64,000 nucleotides of DNA. It comes from Prorocentrum cordatum (taxonomy: Eukaryota; Sar; Dinophyceae; Prorocentrales; Prorocentraceae). Numbering within the stretch: the stretch's first letter is position 1; each line of letters opens with the position of its first letter. The DNA is taken from assembly GCA_963575745.1 (NCBI GenBank), contig CAUYUJ010021148.1, forward strand, positions 145,001 through 209,000, written 5' to 3'. This document shows positions 32,110 through 42,474 of this stretch, one piece after another. The notes under the pieces are model-generated. The model had not been told where the DNA came from and did not search any database. It was given only the letters and a program-made list of their open reading frames with translations. The translations under genes and the position numbers were made by a program.

Positions 32110-33300
32110 TGCTGGGCCGAAATGCTGCTGCTCAGCTGCCAACGCCTACGCGGAGGAAGGGAGACGAAGATGTAGGCTAATCAAGGACATGGGCAAGGAC
32201 AGCATCACGTTCGTGCAGGTGAAGGCGCACCGAGCGAGTAGTAGGGTGGAGCACGGCACCATCGAATGGAGAGGAGGCTGGCCCTGGACAGCCTGGCGGC
32301 GGACAAGGAGGCGAAGCTATAGGAGCACAGTGCCACCCAAAGAGCTGGCCGTACGAGGTGGCGAGGCACTTGCAATTGGGGGAGACGGCCAAGCAGATGG
32401 CAGGATGGACTGGCCACGTGCGCGTGATAGACAACAGCGAGCCGAGGGACAACACGGATCAGCATACGAATGTGAGCAAAAAGGTTGAAAGGTCTCGAAG
32501 GCCACCACGCGGTAAGAGGCCAAGAGTGATGGAGCTCAAGGCGAGATCGGAGGCCAAGGTCATGACGGGCTATAAGGAGTCTTTCGGTGACGGCGCCAGC
32601 GGCAACCCCAACCTCATGGGGCGGATGCCGCACGTTCACTCAAGGTACGGGCCCACCCAGAAGGACTAAACGCACATTTTTCGACAGCGTGTGCAAACAT
32701 TGGCGAGCATGCGGTTCGACGACGTGAGGGCCGAGGAGTATACGGACGAGGAAAATTGGGTGGAATGGTGTGTGGCATACTTGCGCGAAGTACGGCTAAC
32801 ATACAAAAACACCCTCAGGACACGCTTCGCCGCGTCCAACCCGCATTTGCGCTTCGACGACTTCCTGGAAGAATATTGCAGGAGACAATGGAACCAAAAA
32901 GCACCGAGGAGGAGGCAATTCTTCAGGCTGGTCAGCAACTCGGTGGAGGAGGTGAGGCAGGCCAACACTGGGTTCCACAGGTATCAGATACGATCGCAAC
33001 GACATCAGCTTCGAGAGCTACTTGGCCAACGAGCACCAGATGCAGCGCGACCGCGCGGGCAGGGAAGAAGCGAGCCCTGTGGGGGTTCGCAAACAGGGCC
33101 AAGCGGAGCCGCAATCGTGGCGGCAGCGACGGGTGTTGCGGCCGCAGCCATCAACGGCAATCCAGGCCCGGCATCGTCGAAGAGGCCAGAAGAATGCGCG
33201 CGACAAGGGGGCTGGCGAGGCGAGCGAAGAAGAGGACGAAGCAGAACCGATTAACCAGCCCGCAAATGGGCCCACCGTCCGCAAGAAGGCGCGGGGGTAA
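32110..33300 (+). pseudogene. Decayed retroelement-like coding region with RNase H remnant
   Basis: Starts with a plus frame reading ANAYAEEGRRRCRLIKDMGK, then FVQVKAHRAS, which matches the segment before the last RNase H aspartate (compare FVWVPSHRD at 38134-40020). After a frame change LDSLAADKEAKL resembles the final AD motif. A stop at 32667-32669 precedes an in-frame 90-residue segment (MRFDDVRAEEYTDEENWVEW onward, 32700-32970) that I do not recognise; after another shift the frame runs on to 33300 (NDISFESYLANEHQMQ, ending KKARG). Frameshifts and the stop argue for a pseudogene, though unrecognised introns cannot be excluded. Confidence 0.5.
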
Positions 33301-33880
33301 GACGGAAAGTGCACGAACGCGCCGTAGGCGAGGCGAATGCGAGCGCACAGCCAAGCAATACGGCGAGAGTGGCCGAAGCGACGGCGGCGGCGTCGAAACG
33401 AGCGACGAACAGCGACGAAGATGGGCGCACAGTGCCTGACGGCAGCGGGTGGTGACAGCGAGCGCAAGCTCGCCTCCAGAGCGAGATCACGCCACAGCTG
33501 TCCATGCCAGGCGACACCAGACACGAGAGGGACGACGAGAGCGCACCGAAGCACAGACCGAAGTGGTTGGGCAGCGGGATGCAGCTGAGTTGGGGGCGCG
33601 ACAGATGTGGCGAGAGGTCCCAGTCCGAGGGTGAACTGGCGACTGGGCTGTTTACCAGGGTACCCACACGTGGTCCAAGTAGCCGACCAGAGCAACCAGC
33701 TGAAGGCGGCGAGCACGGTGATATTCTGCAACGCGTACAGGCGGCCTAACCATGTTGTCGGCCCAAGCTTGCCTGGATAAGCTCAAAGATAAGAACACGA
33801 AGACGAGGCCCAACCACATGAGGGAGGGACGACACCCAGTGGACGAGGATGCGCGATACATAGGCCGCAACTACGGCTTG
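33301..33880. other. Possible continuation of decayed coding sequence
   Basis: Successive open frames in different phases (33302-33453, 33504-33749, 33752-33970) have mixed, protein-like composition but no motif. Phase changes every 200 bp or so. Confidence 0.3.
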
Positions 33881-33884
33881 TGTG

Positions 33885-34215
33885 GCTCCGCGGGTCACCT
33901 GAAGCACATGCGTACGTTGGCGCGGCCCCGCCCCACGGGTCACCAGAAACAGATACGCACATTGGCGTGATCCCGCTTTTCGGCCCGCCAGAGGCAGACA
34001 CGACTACGGCTGGTGCGGTTCCGCTCCCCGGGTTTTTAGATGCAGATTCGACTACGGCGTGTGTGACCCCACTCTTCGGGCCACCAGAAGCAGATACGTA
34101 CGATGGTGTGGTCCCGCCACAGAGGCCACTAGAAGCAGAAACGCAGGTTGGTGTGGCCCCGCACAACGGGCCACCAGACGCAGGTACGAACGCGGCTGGT
34201 GCAGTCCCGCCCCTC
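33885..34215 (+). repeat. 45-48 bp minisatellite encoding a 15-16 residue repeat
   Basis: The CGGG(T/C)CACCAGA-like anchor recurs at 33891, 33936, 33981, 34029, 34077, 34122 and 34167. Spacing is 45 or 48 bp, always a multiple of three, so the plus frame 33880-34533 stays open and reads as repeats like FGPPEADTYDGVVPP. A Pro/Thr/Ala-rich repeat protein is possible, but no flanking gene supports it. Confidence 0.7.
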
Positions 34216-34689
34216 AAGTCAGCAGCGAAGGGCGTGGTCTTGCTTCTCGAGTTTGGTGTGGTCTCCTCCCATCAGCTCGCCAGGTGGCGGCGCGGCCCCG
34301 CCCATCGGGGCGCGACTGGTCTGGCCCGGCTCCTCGGGGGACCAGGGCGCAGGCCAGGGCCTCTCCGTGGGGAAGCCAGGAACCCTAAACAGAACCGGCG
34401 CCGCACAGAACCGACGCTGCACACGTCTTCGGCAGAGCCGCGGGGCGTCGGGGAGGCCAGTAGGGAGCGCGGCCAGCCCCTGTGGGGAGGTGGCCACACA
34501 CGAACCATGGGCCCACCTACGTCGAGTTTGTGATGATGGGTGTGCTGAGCTCTCCGCGTACATCCAGTCGGAGCTCGCCGCGAGGGGCGCCCCGCCGAGT
34601 ATGGCCTGAGTGGCAGGCCGATCCCCGCCTGGCGCGGGCACGACGCGGCGGGCGGCCCGCTCCGCATCGCAGGCTGTCCGTGCTCCTCC

Positions 34690-34970
34690 TCTCTCCCCCG
34701 TCCTTTTTCCTCCTCCTCCTCTTCCTCCTCCTCCCTTTCCTCGTCCTCTTCCTCCTCCTCTGCATCCTCCTCCTCCTCATCATCATCCTTCTTCTCCTTC
34801 TCCTCCTCCTCCTTCTCCTCCCTGCTCGTCGTCATTATGGTTCTCCTCCTCCTCCTCCTCCTCCTTCTCCTCCGTGCTCGTCGTCATTATGGTTATCCTA
34901 ATCCTCCTCCTCCTCCTCCTCCTCCTCCTCCTCCTCCTCCTCCTCCCTCCTCCTCCTCCCCCACCTCTTC
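34690..34970. repeat. CTC microsatellite with duplicated spacer
   Basis: CTC runs with the spacer CTCGTCGTCATTATGGTT present twice (34826 and 34877). Confidence 0.9.
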
Positions 34971-35161
34971 TTTCTCCTTTCTCCCCCTGCCCTTTTTGGA
35001 CAGACTCTGGGGGTTGAGCTCGCAGCGTCTCCTCTTCGTCATTCCTCATTATCCTCTTCCTTCCTTTTCTTCCCTCCCTCTCACTCCTCCGGGTCGGGCC
35101 CCGCGGGCCGCCCGCGGGGGCGTGAAGATGGCCGCATGTTGTGTTTCGTTGTGTCTGCAGG

Positions 35162-35519
35162 TTGCGCTCTCTGTTCGCAGAACGCGAAAGACCTCTCTGG
35201 CGGGTGGCTTCGTGGGGGGCGCGGAGGGGCCAACCCCAACCATGCAGGCCGCGATCGCGGGTGACCCAACGCCCCCAACCCCCGAGTTCTGCACGAAAAG
35301 CGGACCGCTCCCGACATCGGGGTCGCGGGGATACGCTCCCAGAGTGGGCGATCTGGACGCACCCCCAAGCATCGAGGGTGGACACCGCCCCGTAGTATAT
35401 GAACGAGCTGGGCCCCAGACTGCTGCTCCAGTCGACACTTCCACAGCACCAGGGACTAACAAGAGAGAGATCGCGCGGGCCCAGGGCCGCCCCCACGCGG
35501 AGCGGAGCCTGTCCTGCGC
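35162..35519 (+). other. Possible single exon between splice-like sites
   Basis: Preceded by GTTTCGTTGTGTCTGCAG (ending 35160) and followed by GCG/GTGAGTC (35517-35525), a canonical acceptor and donor pair. One plus frame is open throughout. No domain is recognised, and dinoflagellate introns often use non-canonical donors, so this is weak. Confidence 0.2.
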
Positions 35520-35664
35520 GGTGAGTCTTCTCGAGCGGGCCCCGGTGCCACCGCCCGCTCTGGCGGGTCGGGTTGGCGGTCGGTGGGTCCGTGAGCCTGC
35601 GGATCTCTCCCGCGTCGTCACGCTTGGCAGTTGCAGCTGTGTGGCGCCCCATGCGCAAGACGTC

Positions 35665-35811
35665 CTGATGATGCTGCTGATGATGATGATGATGGTGATG
35701 ATGATAATGATGCTGATGCTGATGTTGATGCTGATGCTGATGATGAAGATGAAGATGATGATGATGCTGACGATGATGATGATGAAGATGAAGATGAATA
35801 TGAAGATGAAT

Positions 35812-35889
<78 letters not shown>

Positions 35890-35902
35890 CTGATGCTGAT
35901 GC

Positions 35903-36000
<98 letters not shown>

Positions 36001-36001
36001 C
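35665..36001. repeat. GAT microsatellite
   Basis: About 335 bp of (GAT)n with GCT, GAA and GTT interruptions in the first half and an almost pure second half. Codes for poly-Asp, poly-Met or poly-Ser depending on frame. Confidence 0.95.
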
Positions 36002-36014
36002 CATGCTCATATTG

Positions 36015-36180
36015 CCCCCCACGCGGGTTCTAGAGACGCGGGCCGCCAGATGATCTGGAATGTTTGGGAAGGCATCCTGAGCCAGTCGCACCCCGACACC
36101 AATCCCATGTACTCCTTCCTCCTTCGTGCGGATTCCAGAGACGAAGACCGCCAGATGCTCTAGAACGTCTTGGATTGAAA
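36015..36180. repeat. Two-copy tandem of about 105 bp
   Basis: TTC(T/C)AGAGACG, GACCGCCAGATG and TCTAGAACGT-like words occur at 36028-36062 and again at 36132-36168. Confidence 0.6.
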
Positions 36181-36599
36181 CCATGAGCGCGACAATTAAT
36201 CATGATGTTGAAGTTGCGCCGTTCACAGGTTGCAGGTTTCAACCCTGGCACAGTCGACGGCTGCCGCTGAACATGTAAAAAGACATGCGCACCGCAAGTG
36301 CAGTTGTTGCTCAGCTCGTGGCCGTCCTTGTCCGGGCGGCGATCCATCTCTTTGAAGGGCCGACTTCCAACGTTACGGATCGGTCTCGCATGGTTTCCTC
36401 CCTCTCCGTCCGCCCCGATGCCCATTGCGTGTGTGGCGTGCTGCGCGCGGCAGGTCATCGAGATCGCGCTCCCGCGGCGGGGGCAGCCGCCCAGCAGCGC
36501 GTGCCTGGAGGACGCCGCGAGGGGGGCCGCCCCTCCCGGCGGCTGCCCCGACGAGCGAGGGGGCGGGAGCACCGGGGACGTGCGGCCACGGCCAGGGCC
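36181..36599. other. No confident gene
   Basis: Unique-looking then GC-rich sequence. Overlapping frames on both strands lack motifs. Confidence 0.4.
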
Positions 36600-36860
36600 G
36601 CCTGTGGATGGCGGCGGTGACCCCTGCGCGGCGCGCTCGGCCCGCGAGCCGCGAGCTGCCCAGCCCGCACGCCCCTTCTCTGTAGACGGCGGCGTCCTCG
36701 CTTCGCTCGGAGGCCCAGAGGTTGGCACCAGCACCAGTGCCGGCGGCGTGCCTCCACCGAGGGGGGAGGATCCCGACCTCGGTGGCGGGGGTAGTGCTCG
36801 GGGTTCCTTGGGCGACCGACAGGTTACCACCCAGGTCTAGGATCGTCTTCCCTTGGTGGA
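36600..36860. repeat. Dispersed repeat, GACGGCGGCGTCCT type (copy 2)
   Basis: Colinear with 22355-22615: CGGCCCGCGAGCCGCGAGCT, GTAGACGGCGGCGTCCTCGC, GAGGTTGGCACC and GGTCTAGGATCGTCTTCCC. Confidence 0.75.
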
Positions 36861-36904
36861 GGCAGGCCCCCGTGTTGGTGTTGGTACCTATTTCCAAGCC
36901 TCCA

Positions 36905-37085
36905 GTATGATCCGATTCGATACGATTCGACTCGCCAGCTGGAGCCGCGATTCCCGTTCGCTTCGGCTCGCCTCGATTCGTCGACGTCAGCCCAAGCCGG
37001 CCGCTGGGTCATTGGATCCGGGGCGATTGGATGCGGGGCGACTCGCTGGCTGTCCGATCGCTTTTCCGTCCAGTCCGATTTTGAT
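36905..37085. repeat. Degenerate GATTCGAT-type repeat
   Basis: GATCCGATTCGATACGATTC, a GGAGCCGCGATTCC core, and GATTGGATGCGGGGCGAC words. The core is shared with 16665-16860. Confidence 0.6.
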
Positions 37086-37091
37086 GGGCCA

Positions 37092-37453
37092 GTGTTCCAC
37101 CACTACCATAGTTAGGACGGGGGAGAAGGGAGGATGAGGAGATCCTCCTCCTCCTCCTCCTCCTCCTCCTCCTCCTCCTCCCTCTTGTTCTCCTCCTCCT
37201 CCTGCTCCTCCTCCTCCTCCTCCTCGTTTGCCTCCTCCTCCTCCTCGTTTGCCTCCTTCTCCTCCTCCTCCTCCTCCTCCTCTTCCTCCTCCTCCTCTCC
37301 CTTGGTCACGCTCCTCCTCCTCCTCCTCCTCCTCCTCCTCCTCCTCCTCCTCCTCCTCCTCCTCCTCTTCCTCCTCCTCCTCCTCCTCCTCCTCCTCCTC
37401 CATCTCCTCCTCTTCCTCCCTCTCCTACCTATGGTAGTGGTGGTGGGGAATCG
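37092..37453. mobile_element. CTC microsatellite framed by inverted repeats
   Basis: TTCCACCACTACCATAGTTA (37095-37114) and CCTATGGTAGTGGTGG (37427-37442) are inverted. Everything between is interrupted CTC repeat. Confidence 0.6.
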
Positions 37454-38133
37454 GCCCTAGCAGATCTCGCAATTCGATCACTGTTCGGGCCCGCGCGCGA
37501 TCACGGCGGTACCCCGCCGATGCTTCGCGAGTAATGTTGGCGCGGGGCGCCGCGCGGTCAGATTTTTCCGCGTCGGCCGCGGCTGACTCAGCGTTGGGAT
37601 CGGCGGTCCCGGGGGGAGGGGGGCAAGGTCCAGGTCAAGCCCGTGCGCCGAGAGGCGAGCCCATGAAGGGCGCAGGCAGTGGCAATCGGCAGCGTGCTAT
37701 ACACGCGCGCGCCTCGTTCCGAGGAAACAGTACGTGCGTCCAAAAGCGGGGGGGATCAATTACATGGCGTGTTCATTGGAGGGGGGCAAGAAATTGAAAG
37801 TACGGTTGCATCAACTTTCCGGTTGCACGTGGAGTGCCCCAGGGGCTCGAAGTTGCAACCGTCTGCGAGCCTTAACCCCTGCAGATCCGAACGACGCGTG
37901 GGTATCGGACAACCTCCCGCTGGGGTTCACTTGGCTGCAGACACCCTCGAGATCCTGAGCCCCAGCCAGTTTGTCAGAAATGTGGCCCGCAGGGGCAGGG
38001 CTCGACGCCAAGCATCGGGGTCGTTTGCGCTGACATTGGCGCGTAAGCTGCCCGCGTAAGGTCGCGCGTAAGCGCCCTCGTTTCTAATGCAGCGTGCCGC
38101 GCTGGCCCGCGTAAGCCACCGCGCGAGGTCGCC
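37454..38133. other. Upstream flank of the RNase H polyprotein, no gene
   Basis: No reverse transcriptase motif in any plus frame, so the element is cut off 5' of its RNase H region. ORFs at 37534-37797 and 37679-38059 are unassigned. Confidence 0.45.
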
Positions 38134-40020
38134 ATGTCATCTCGCGTGAGACGCGTTTTTGATCGTCGCCCACATGTGGTTGCCACCCGAAAGCCCGCAG
38201 CATATATCCGGGGACCCGTGCCTCGGCCGTTCTTTGCAGCGTGCCCGAGGGCAGGAGGCGGGGAGTCGGGTGCAGGAGCGGCAGCGGCAGCGCGGAAGCG
38301 AGGTCGGCAGCAGGAGGGGCAGACTGGCAGTGTGGATGCCAATCGGATCGATCCAGCTCGATATCGGTTCCGACGGCTACTGTATGTTGCTCCCAGAGAT
38401 CTGGAGAAGCGTCTGGTGGAATCTATTCATCGGCTCCAGGTGGGACGTATCCTTCACCATCTACCAGAGCGGATCGGCGACGAGAAGATTTGGCGACGGG
38501 CCATGAGACTGGCGTTGTTTTCTGTCAAAGCTGGACCAATGAGGGGAGCACTCAGGAAGCTGTGGGCTGGAGGTCTTTTGTGTCCCGACAGGTCAGTGGA
38601 CCTTGGGGTCGGGGCGTCTCGTGAATGCCCATATTGCGGTGCTCCCAAAGGTACTCTCTCGCATCAGTGGAACGTTTGCCCTGCTACATTGCAGCTCTCA
38701 GATGCCTGCCCCGAGGTCATTCCCGAGGACGTAGTTGAGTTCCGCGAAGCCAGGTTGAAACTTGTGGAGGAGAACATGAATGACCCCGATACTTTTGACC
38801 TGACATATGGACATCCGACGGAGCCTTTGCAACCCCGTCTTCCAGATGAGACCCCAGAGATATTGTCATGGGGTGATGCTGATGGTCTCTGGTCTTCTAT
38901 TACTTATTGCGACGCTTCGGGAATGCTCATCAGTCATCCTACCCTGGGCCGTGTCGGATGGGCCATTGTTCAGATATGTCCGCCGGTGGGGATCCCAGTT
39001 CGAGCTCAGTATGGGGGCCTCCCTGGCCGCGACCAAACGGTGCCTCGGGGAGAACGCTACGCGGGATACCGAGCGCTGATGATGATGGAACGGCCAGGTT
39101 TAATTGTCAGTGATCACCTGTCGTTCGTACGTGAAGCTAACAAATGGAGCCCAGAACTCGAAGCTAGCGGCTCGCTGCACGCCGAGGTCTGGCGCAAGAT
39201 CTTCCATCTCTGCCGTCATGACCAGCAGCGCTCTGAATTTGTTTGGGTGCCTTCCCACAGAGATATTCAGAATTTCATCGAGGCAGGTGGATCACTCGCC
39301 CATGCCCATGGGAATGCATGGGCCGACTTCTTTGCATATGCTGGAGCTATGGGCGTGAAGGTCGCGGACACGCTGGCAGAACATCATAAGCAGATGATCG
39401 TCCAGTCCAAGAAGATCGCCCAGTTCACGGCGTACATGGCATCCCGCACGGTCAGGATGTTCAAGGAGGTTGGGGAGCCCCTGGTTAAGAAAAGCAAGTT
39501 AGATCAGGCCCCCAAGCTCTCCCTCACCGAACATGAGTTTGTTCAGGACGGTGCCCAAGTGAGATGTTCTAAGTGCCTCAGGATCGCCACTACCCCTGTG
39601 AGCTACAGGAACCTTTTTAACTCGCAATGTCTCGGGGCCCCAAAAATCGGAAGAGGACATAAACTCATTCGTTGGGGCCCCGCTGGAATCTGTGAACTTT
39701 GTGGGCGCTATAGTTTGCAGGTTGACAAGTATATTAAAAAGCTCCGTGAGGATTGTCTTGGGCCGCCAGTCAATAAAGCCACTCGTGCTAGCGTTCGCTC
39801 CCAGGTTAAAGCCCTGTCAGCAGGACGTGTGCCCAGGACGCGGCGGCCCATCCTCCTCGGGGCTGATGCCGCAGCGGGTCCAGGCAGCCAAGAGGCCGCC
39901 CCATCCAGCTCAGCTGCGCCCTCTCGCGTCGCTGCCGCCCTCCGACCGGAGGAGACGGCGGCTGTGGGGAGGGACGGGGTGGAGGACGGGGGTGGGACTG
40001 ACTCGGGTTCTTCCGATTAG
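38134..40020 (+). CDS. Non-LTR retrotransposon polyprotein C-terminus: zinc knuckle, RNase H, two zinc ribbons
   Basis: 628 codons in one open frame. Residues 1-65 are low-complexity and probably not native; protein-like sequence starts near 66. Domains: a C-x2-C-x8-H-x4-C knuckle (C165, C168, H177, C182); RNase H with YCDASG (D260), TVPRGERYAGYRAL (E307), IVSDH (D327), WVPSHRD (H375) and GNAWAD (D398), so all four acidic catalytic positions are kept; then C478-x2-C481-x17-C499 and C520-x2-C523-G-R-Y-x14-C541 ribbon-like motifs, and a Ser/Ala/Pro tail. RNase H removes the RNA strand after cDNA synthesis. The reverse transcriptase is absent upstream (5' truncation), but the remaining frame is undamaged, suggesting a recent insertion or selection. 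The start is uncertain. Confidence 0.85.
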   Translation: MSSRVRRVFDRRPHVVATRKPAAYIRGPVPRPFFAACPRAGGGESGAGAAAAARKRGRQQEGQTGSVDANRIDPARYRFRRLLYVAPRDLEKRLVESIHRLQVGRILHHLPERIGDEKIWRRAMRLALFSVKAGPMRGALRKLWAGGLLCPDRSVDLGVGASRECPYCGAPKGTLSHQWNVCPATLQLSDACPEVIPEDVVEFREARLKLVEENMNDPDTFDLTYGHPTEPLQPRLPDETPEILSWGDADGLWSSITYCDASGMLISHPTLGRVGWAIVQICPPVGIPVRAQYGGLPGRDQTVPRGERYAGYRALMMMERPGLIVSDHLSFVREANKWSPELEASGSLHAEVWRKIFHLCRHDQQRSEFVWVPSHRDIQNFIEAGGSLAHAHGNAWADFFAYAGAMGVKVADTLAEHHKQMIVQSKKIAQFTAYMASRTVRMFKEVGEPLVKKSKLDQAPKLSLTEHEFVQDGAQVRCSKCLRIATTPVSYRNLFNSQCLGAPKIGRGHKLIRWGPAGICELCGRYSLQVDKYIKKLREDCLGPPVNKATRASVRSQVKALSAGRVPRTRRPILLGADAAAGPGSQEAAPSSSAAPSRVAAALRPEETAAVGRDGVEDGGGTDSGSSD

Positions 40021-40293
40021 TCGAATCCTTCTGCTGCTGGACCTTCCAGCCTAGCCTGGGGCCTCCCCCCACCCGTGGGTCTTTGCCCCAGGCTGCCGCC
40101 TGCCGCCCCCTGTCGTCTGGACTGGGCCTTGTGGTGGCCTAGGCTTCACTGTTTGACAGCCTGTTTGGCTGATCTCGGATCGACCTATGGGTTGACCTCC
40201 GCGTGGGGCCTCGAGGTTCTTGAGGCCCCTCTCTTTTCAATTCGGCCCTCTTCCGTTCCTTTGGGTTCGGTTGGGGCTCCCGACTTGGACACA
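40021..40293. other. 3' flank of the retroelement
   Basis: No poly(A) tail or terminal simple repeat is visible. T-rich words GGTTCTTGAGGCCCC and CTTTTCAATTCGGCC only. Confidence 0.4.
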
Positions 40294-40442
40294 CGTACCC
40301 ATGCCGCTGCCCATCCCTCCTTGTCCCCTTGTTGGGCCTCCTAGGATACCCTCGTCGCCACCGCTGGATTCGCTTCGAAGTCATAGTCAGAACGCACCCC
40401 GGGAGAGGTCCGGGGTCCAGCGGTATCGGTAACTACCTTTTG
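40294..40442. mobile_element. Fold-back element, GTACCGATACCGC family (copy 3)
   Basis: GTACCCATGCCGCTGCCCA at the left against CCAGCGGTATCGGTAAC at the right. The core CCTCGTCGCCACCGCTGGA then GATTCGCTTCGAAGTCATAG and CACCCCGGGAGAGGTCC is shared with 12901-13037. Confidence 0.7.
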
Positions 40443-40444
40443 TC

Positions 40445-40620
40445 TTCCCCATGCCAATCGGGTCGATCCAGTTCGAGATCGGTTCCGACGGGCCCGATCC
40501 GATTCGACTCCGGCACGCCGACGATCCGATGCGGCCAGACGCCGCTGTGCGTCCTGGTGCGGCCGAACCCTACCCTGGCCGATCAGCGATTCAGGCAACT
40601 CGATGGGCCTCGGGGGTAGG
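40445..40620. repeat. Degenerate GATCCGATTCGA-type repeat
   Basis: GATCCAGTTCGAGATCGG, GATCCGATTCGACTCC and GATCCGATGCGGCC words. GTCGATCCAGTTCGAGATCG is also close to a word at 38347 inside the retroelement frame. Confidence 0.5.
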
Positions 40621-40739
40621 GCCCAGAATTCGTCGAACAACTGGCGAAGTCTGAGCTCTACACGCCCGCTTCCCGTCGATTCAGGAGGATCGATGGTTGG
40701 TGGCGGCAGGATTCGGATGTCGCCACCCACTGGATCCCT

Positions 40740-41225
40740 GGCTCTGTGCGCTGCGTGCCCTCCGGCCTGCCTGCATCACGTCGTCCAGGGAGGAGCCGCC
40801 CAGCCTCGCGTCCTCGCGGACGGGGCCGCAGAAGACCGTGCGGTGACGGACCGCGCGGCGTCCTCGAGACCCCGCGAGGCCTCGCCGCGAGGCCCGCCGC
40901 CACACGGAGCTGGGGCCTCGGAGGCCCCGAGGGGCGTCCTCGGAGGTGCGGTCCGCGCGCCAAAGCCGCGCGGAGCCCCGCGGATTCCCCGCCGAGGGGG
41001 CGGTCGCCACACCGCTTGGGGGAGTCCCCGACGGCTGCCCCGCTGTCGTCGGTCGTGGCTGCTGTCCCCTGGGAGGCCCCCGTGGAGGCTACTGCTATTG
41101 CGGATGGCGTCCGAGTGCTCCGAATGGCTCAGTGAAGGGGTGGGGGTCACAGAGCTCCCAGGCGAGAGAAAGCTCAATTCAGACCCCTCCCAAATCAAAG
41201 CGCCCACTTTGATTCTGAAATCCAG
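40740..41225. other. GC-rich sequence, no confident gene
   Basis: Frames up to 293 codons run through it and into the adjacent fold-back element, so they are not credible genes. Confidence 0.4.
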
Positions 41226-41401
41226 AGCAGATGGAGTCGGAGGATCGCGCGGCATTGCCGATGCCTCGGCGATGCGGAATTCGATCTTCTCCACGCCGAC
41301 GGCGCCCACGCCATCGCCGACGTCACTGATGCCTCGGAGATGCATCGGCGATGCGGCGCGATCCTCCGACCCCATCCACTCGGACCCCATTGGAGGCCTC
41401 T
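41226..41401. mobile_element. Fold-back element, ATCGCCGATGC family (copy 3)
   Basis: AGATGGAGTCGGAGGATCGC at the left, GCGATCCTCCGACCCCATCC then GGAGGCCTCTA at the right. Core words GCCGATGCCTCGGCGATGCG and GATGCATCGGCGATGCGG. Confidence 0.8.
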
Positions 41402-41404
41402 ACC

Positions 41405-42020
41405 AGAGGCCTCTACGAGAGGCCTCTGGAGGCCTCCAGAGCCTCACAAAAGTGCCGCACGCGCTTCGAGATAGGATTCCATAGGATCCTCCCTTTGTGG
41501 CGATCGGAGCTGTATCTGACGGGCTTCGCCCTTGGCGATGGAGATTGGTGCATTGGTTCATCTGTTGGCAGGCTCGCAGCTCGGCTGGTTGGCTGGCTGC
41601 CTGGATGGACGTTCAGCAGGTTACCTCTTGGAGGTTCCGGAGTCATAACTTGGCATCGCTCGGACGTGTGTATTTTTTTCGGCGAGAACCATCGAGGACC
41701 ATCCTGGACTATCGAGCAAACAAAAACGCGCACGAAACCGAAAAATGCACCGGAAATGGACGTCCAAGCGACGGCAAGATAATGCTCCCCCATTGTCTTG
41801 TCGCGGAGGGGAGCAGCGGTACCAGTGGCGAGAGATATACAATCTTTCCCCCAATTGTGTTTCCGTCGTCGCCCGTCGTCGTCATTGCCACGGCGTTGCA
41901 ACTTTCCCCCACCCCCGCGTCGAAATTTGACCCAAGCTTGTCAACCTCGGGGATAGTTGGGGTTGGGCTGGGACGAGGATACATCCGTTCCAGAGCGTTT
42001 GGGGTCGCCGTCAGAGCGTT
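41405..42020. other. No confident gene
   Basis: Starts with GAGGCCTCTGGAGGCCTCCA palindromic words (to 41440). The remainder is unique-looking with short frames on both strands. Confidence 0.4.
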
Positions 42021-42022
42021 CT

Positions 42023-42205
42023 AGAACGCTCTGAGAAGGCTGCGGCGCCCGAGACATCCTCCAGAGCCGCCGGATCTCAGAGATTCTCGATTCTGGTTTG
42101 TGAGGCGGGGCCGGGACAGGGCTAGATCGTGCAAGAACGCTCGGAGAAGGGCGCGGCTCCCGAGACATCCTTCAGAACCGCGGGATCTCAGAGATCCCCG
42201 ATTTA
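42023..42205. repeat. Two-copy tandem, 111-bp period
   Basis: AGAACGCTC(T)GAGAAGG, CCCGAGACATCCT.CAGA and GGATCTCAGAGAT occur at 42023-42090 and again 111 bp later. Confidence 0.75.
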
Positions 42206-42474
42206 TCATTGTCCGGTTGTGTCTTTGTCTTCTGATATTCCGACATACTTTAGCCTTGACTACCAGAGAGAATTTCGAGCACCAAGAAAGCGCCGAAACC
42301 AAAGGGTTCTCACGCGTCGGGCCCTGGGAGGCAAAACTCGCTCGGCGCTGCTTCGATACTCTCCCTGGGTGCTCGACACCACTTCTGGGATGCGGTCCTT
42401 AAAAGTGCGATGGGAACAACGTAATCCTTGCCCTGGCTTCGTCTTGCGGTGGTGCCCGCCCGCTCCCTGAGCGC

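Noticed and set aside
34837-36033. 398-codon plus-strand ORF
   Set aside because: Runs from a CTC tract into a GAT tract; only the middle portion is non-repetitive and it has no domain.
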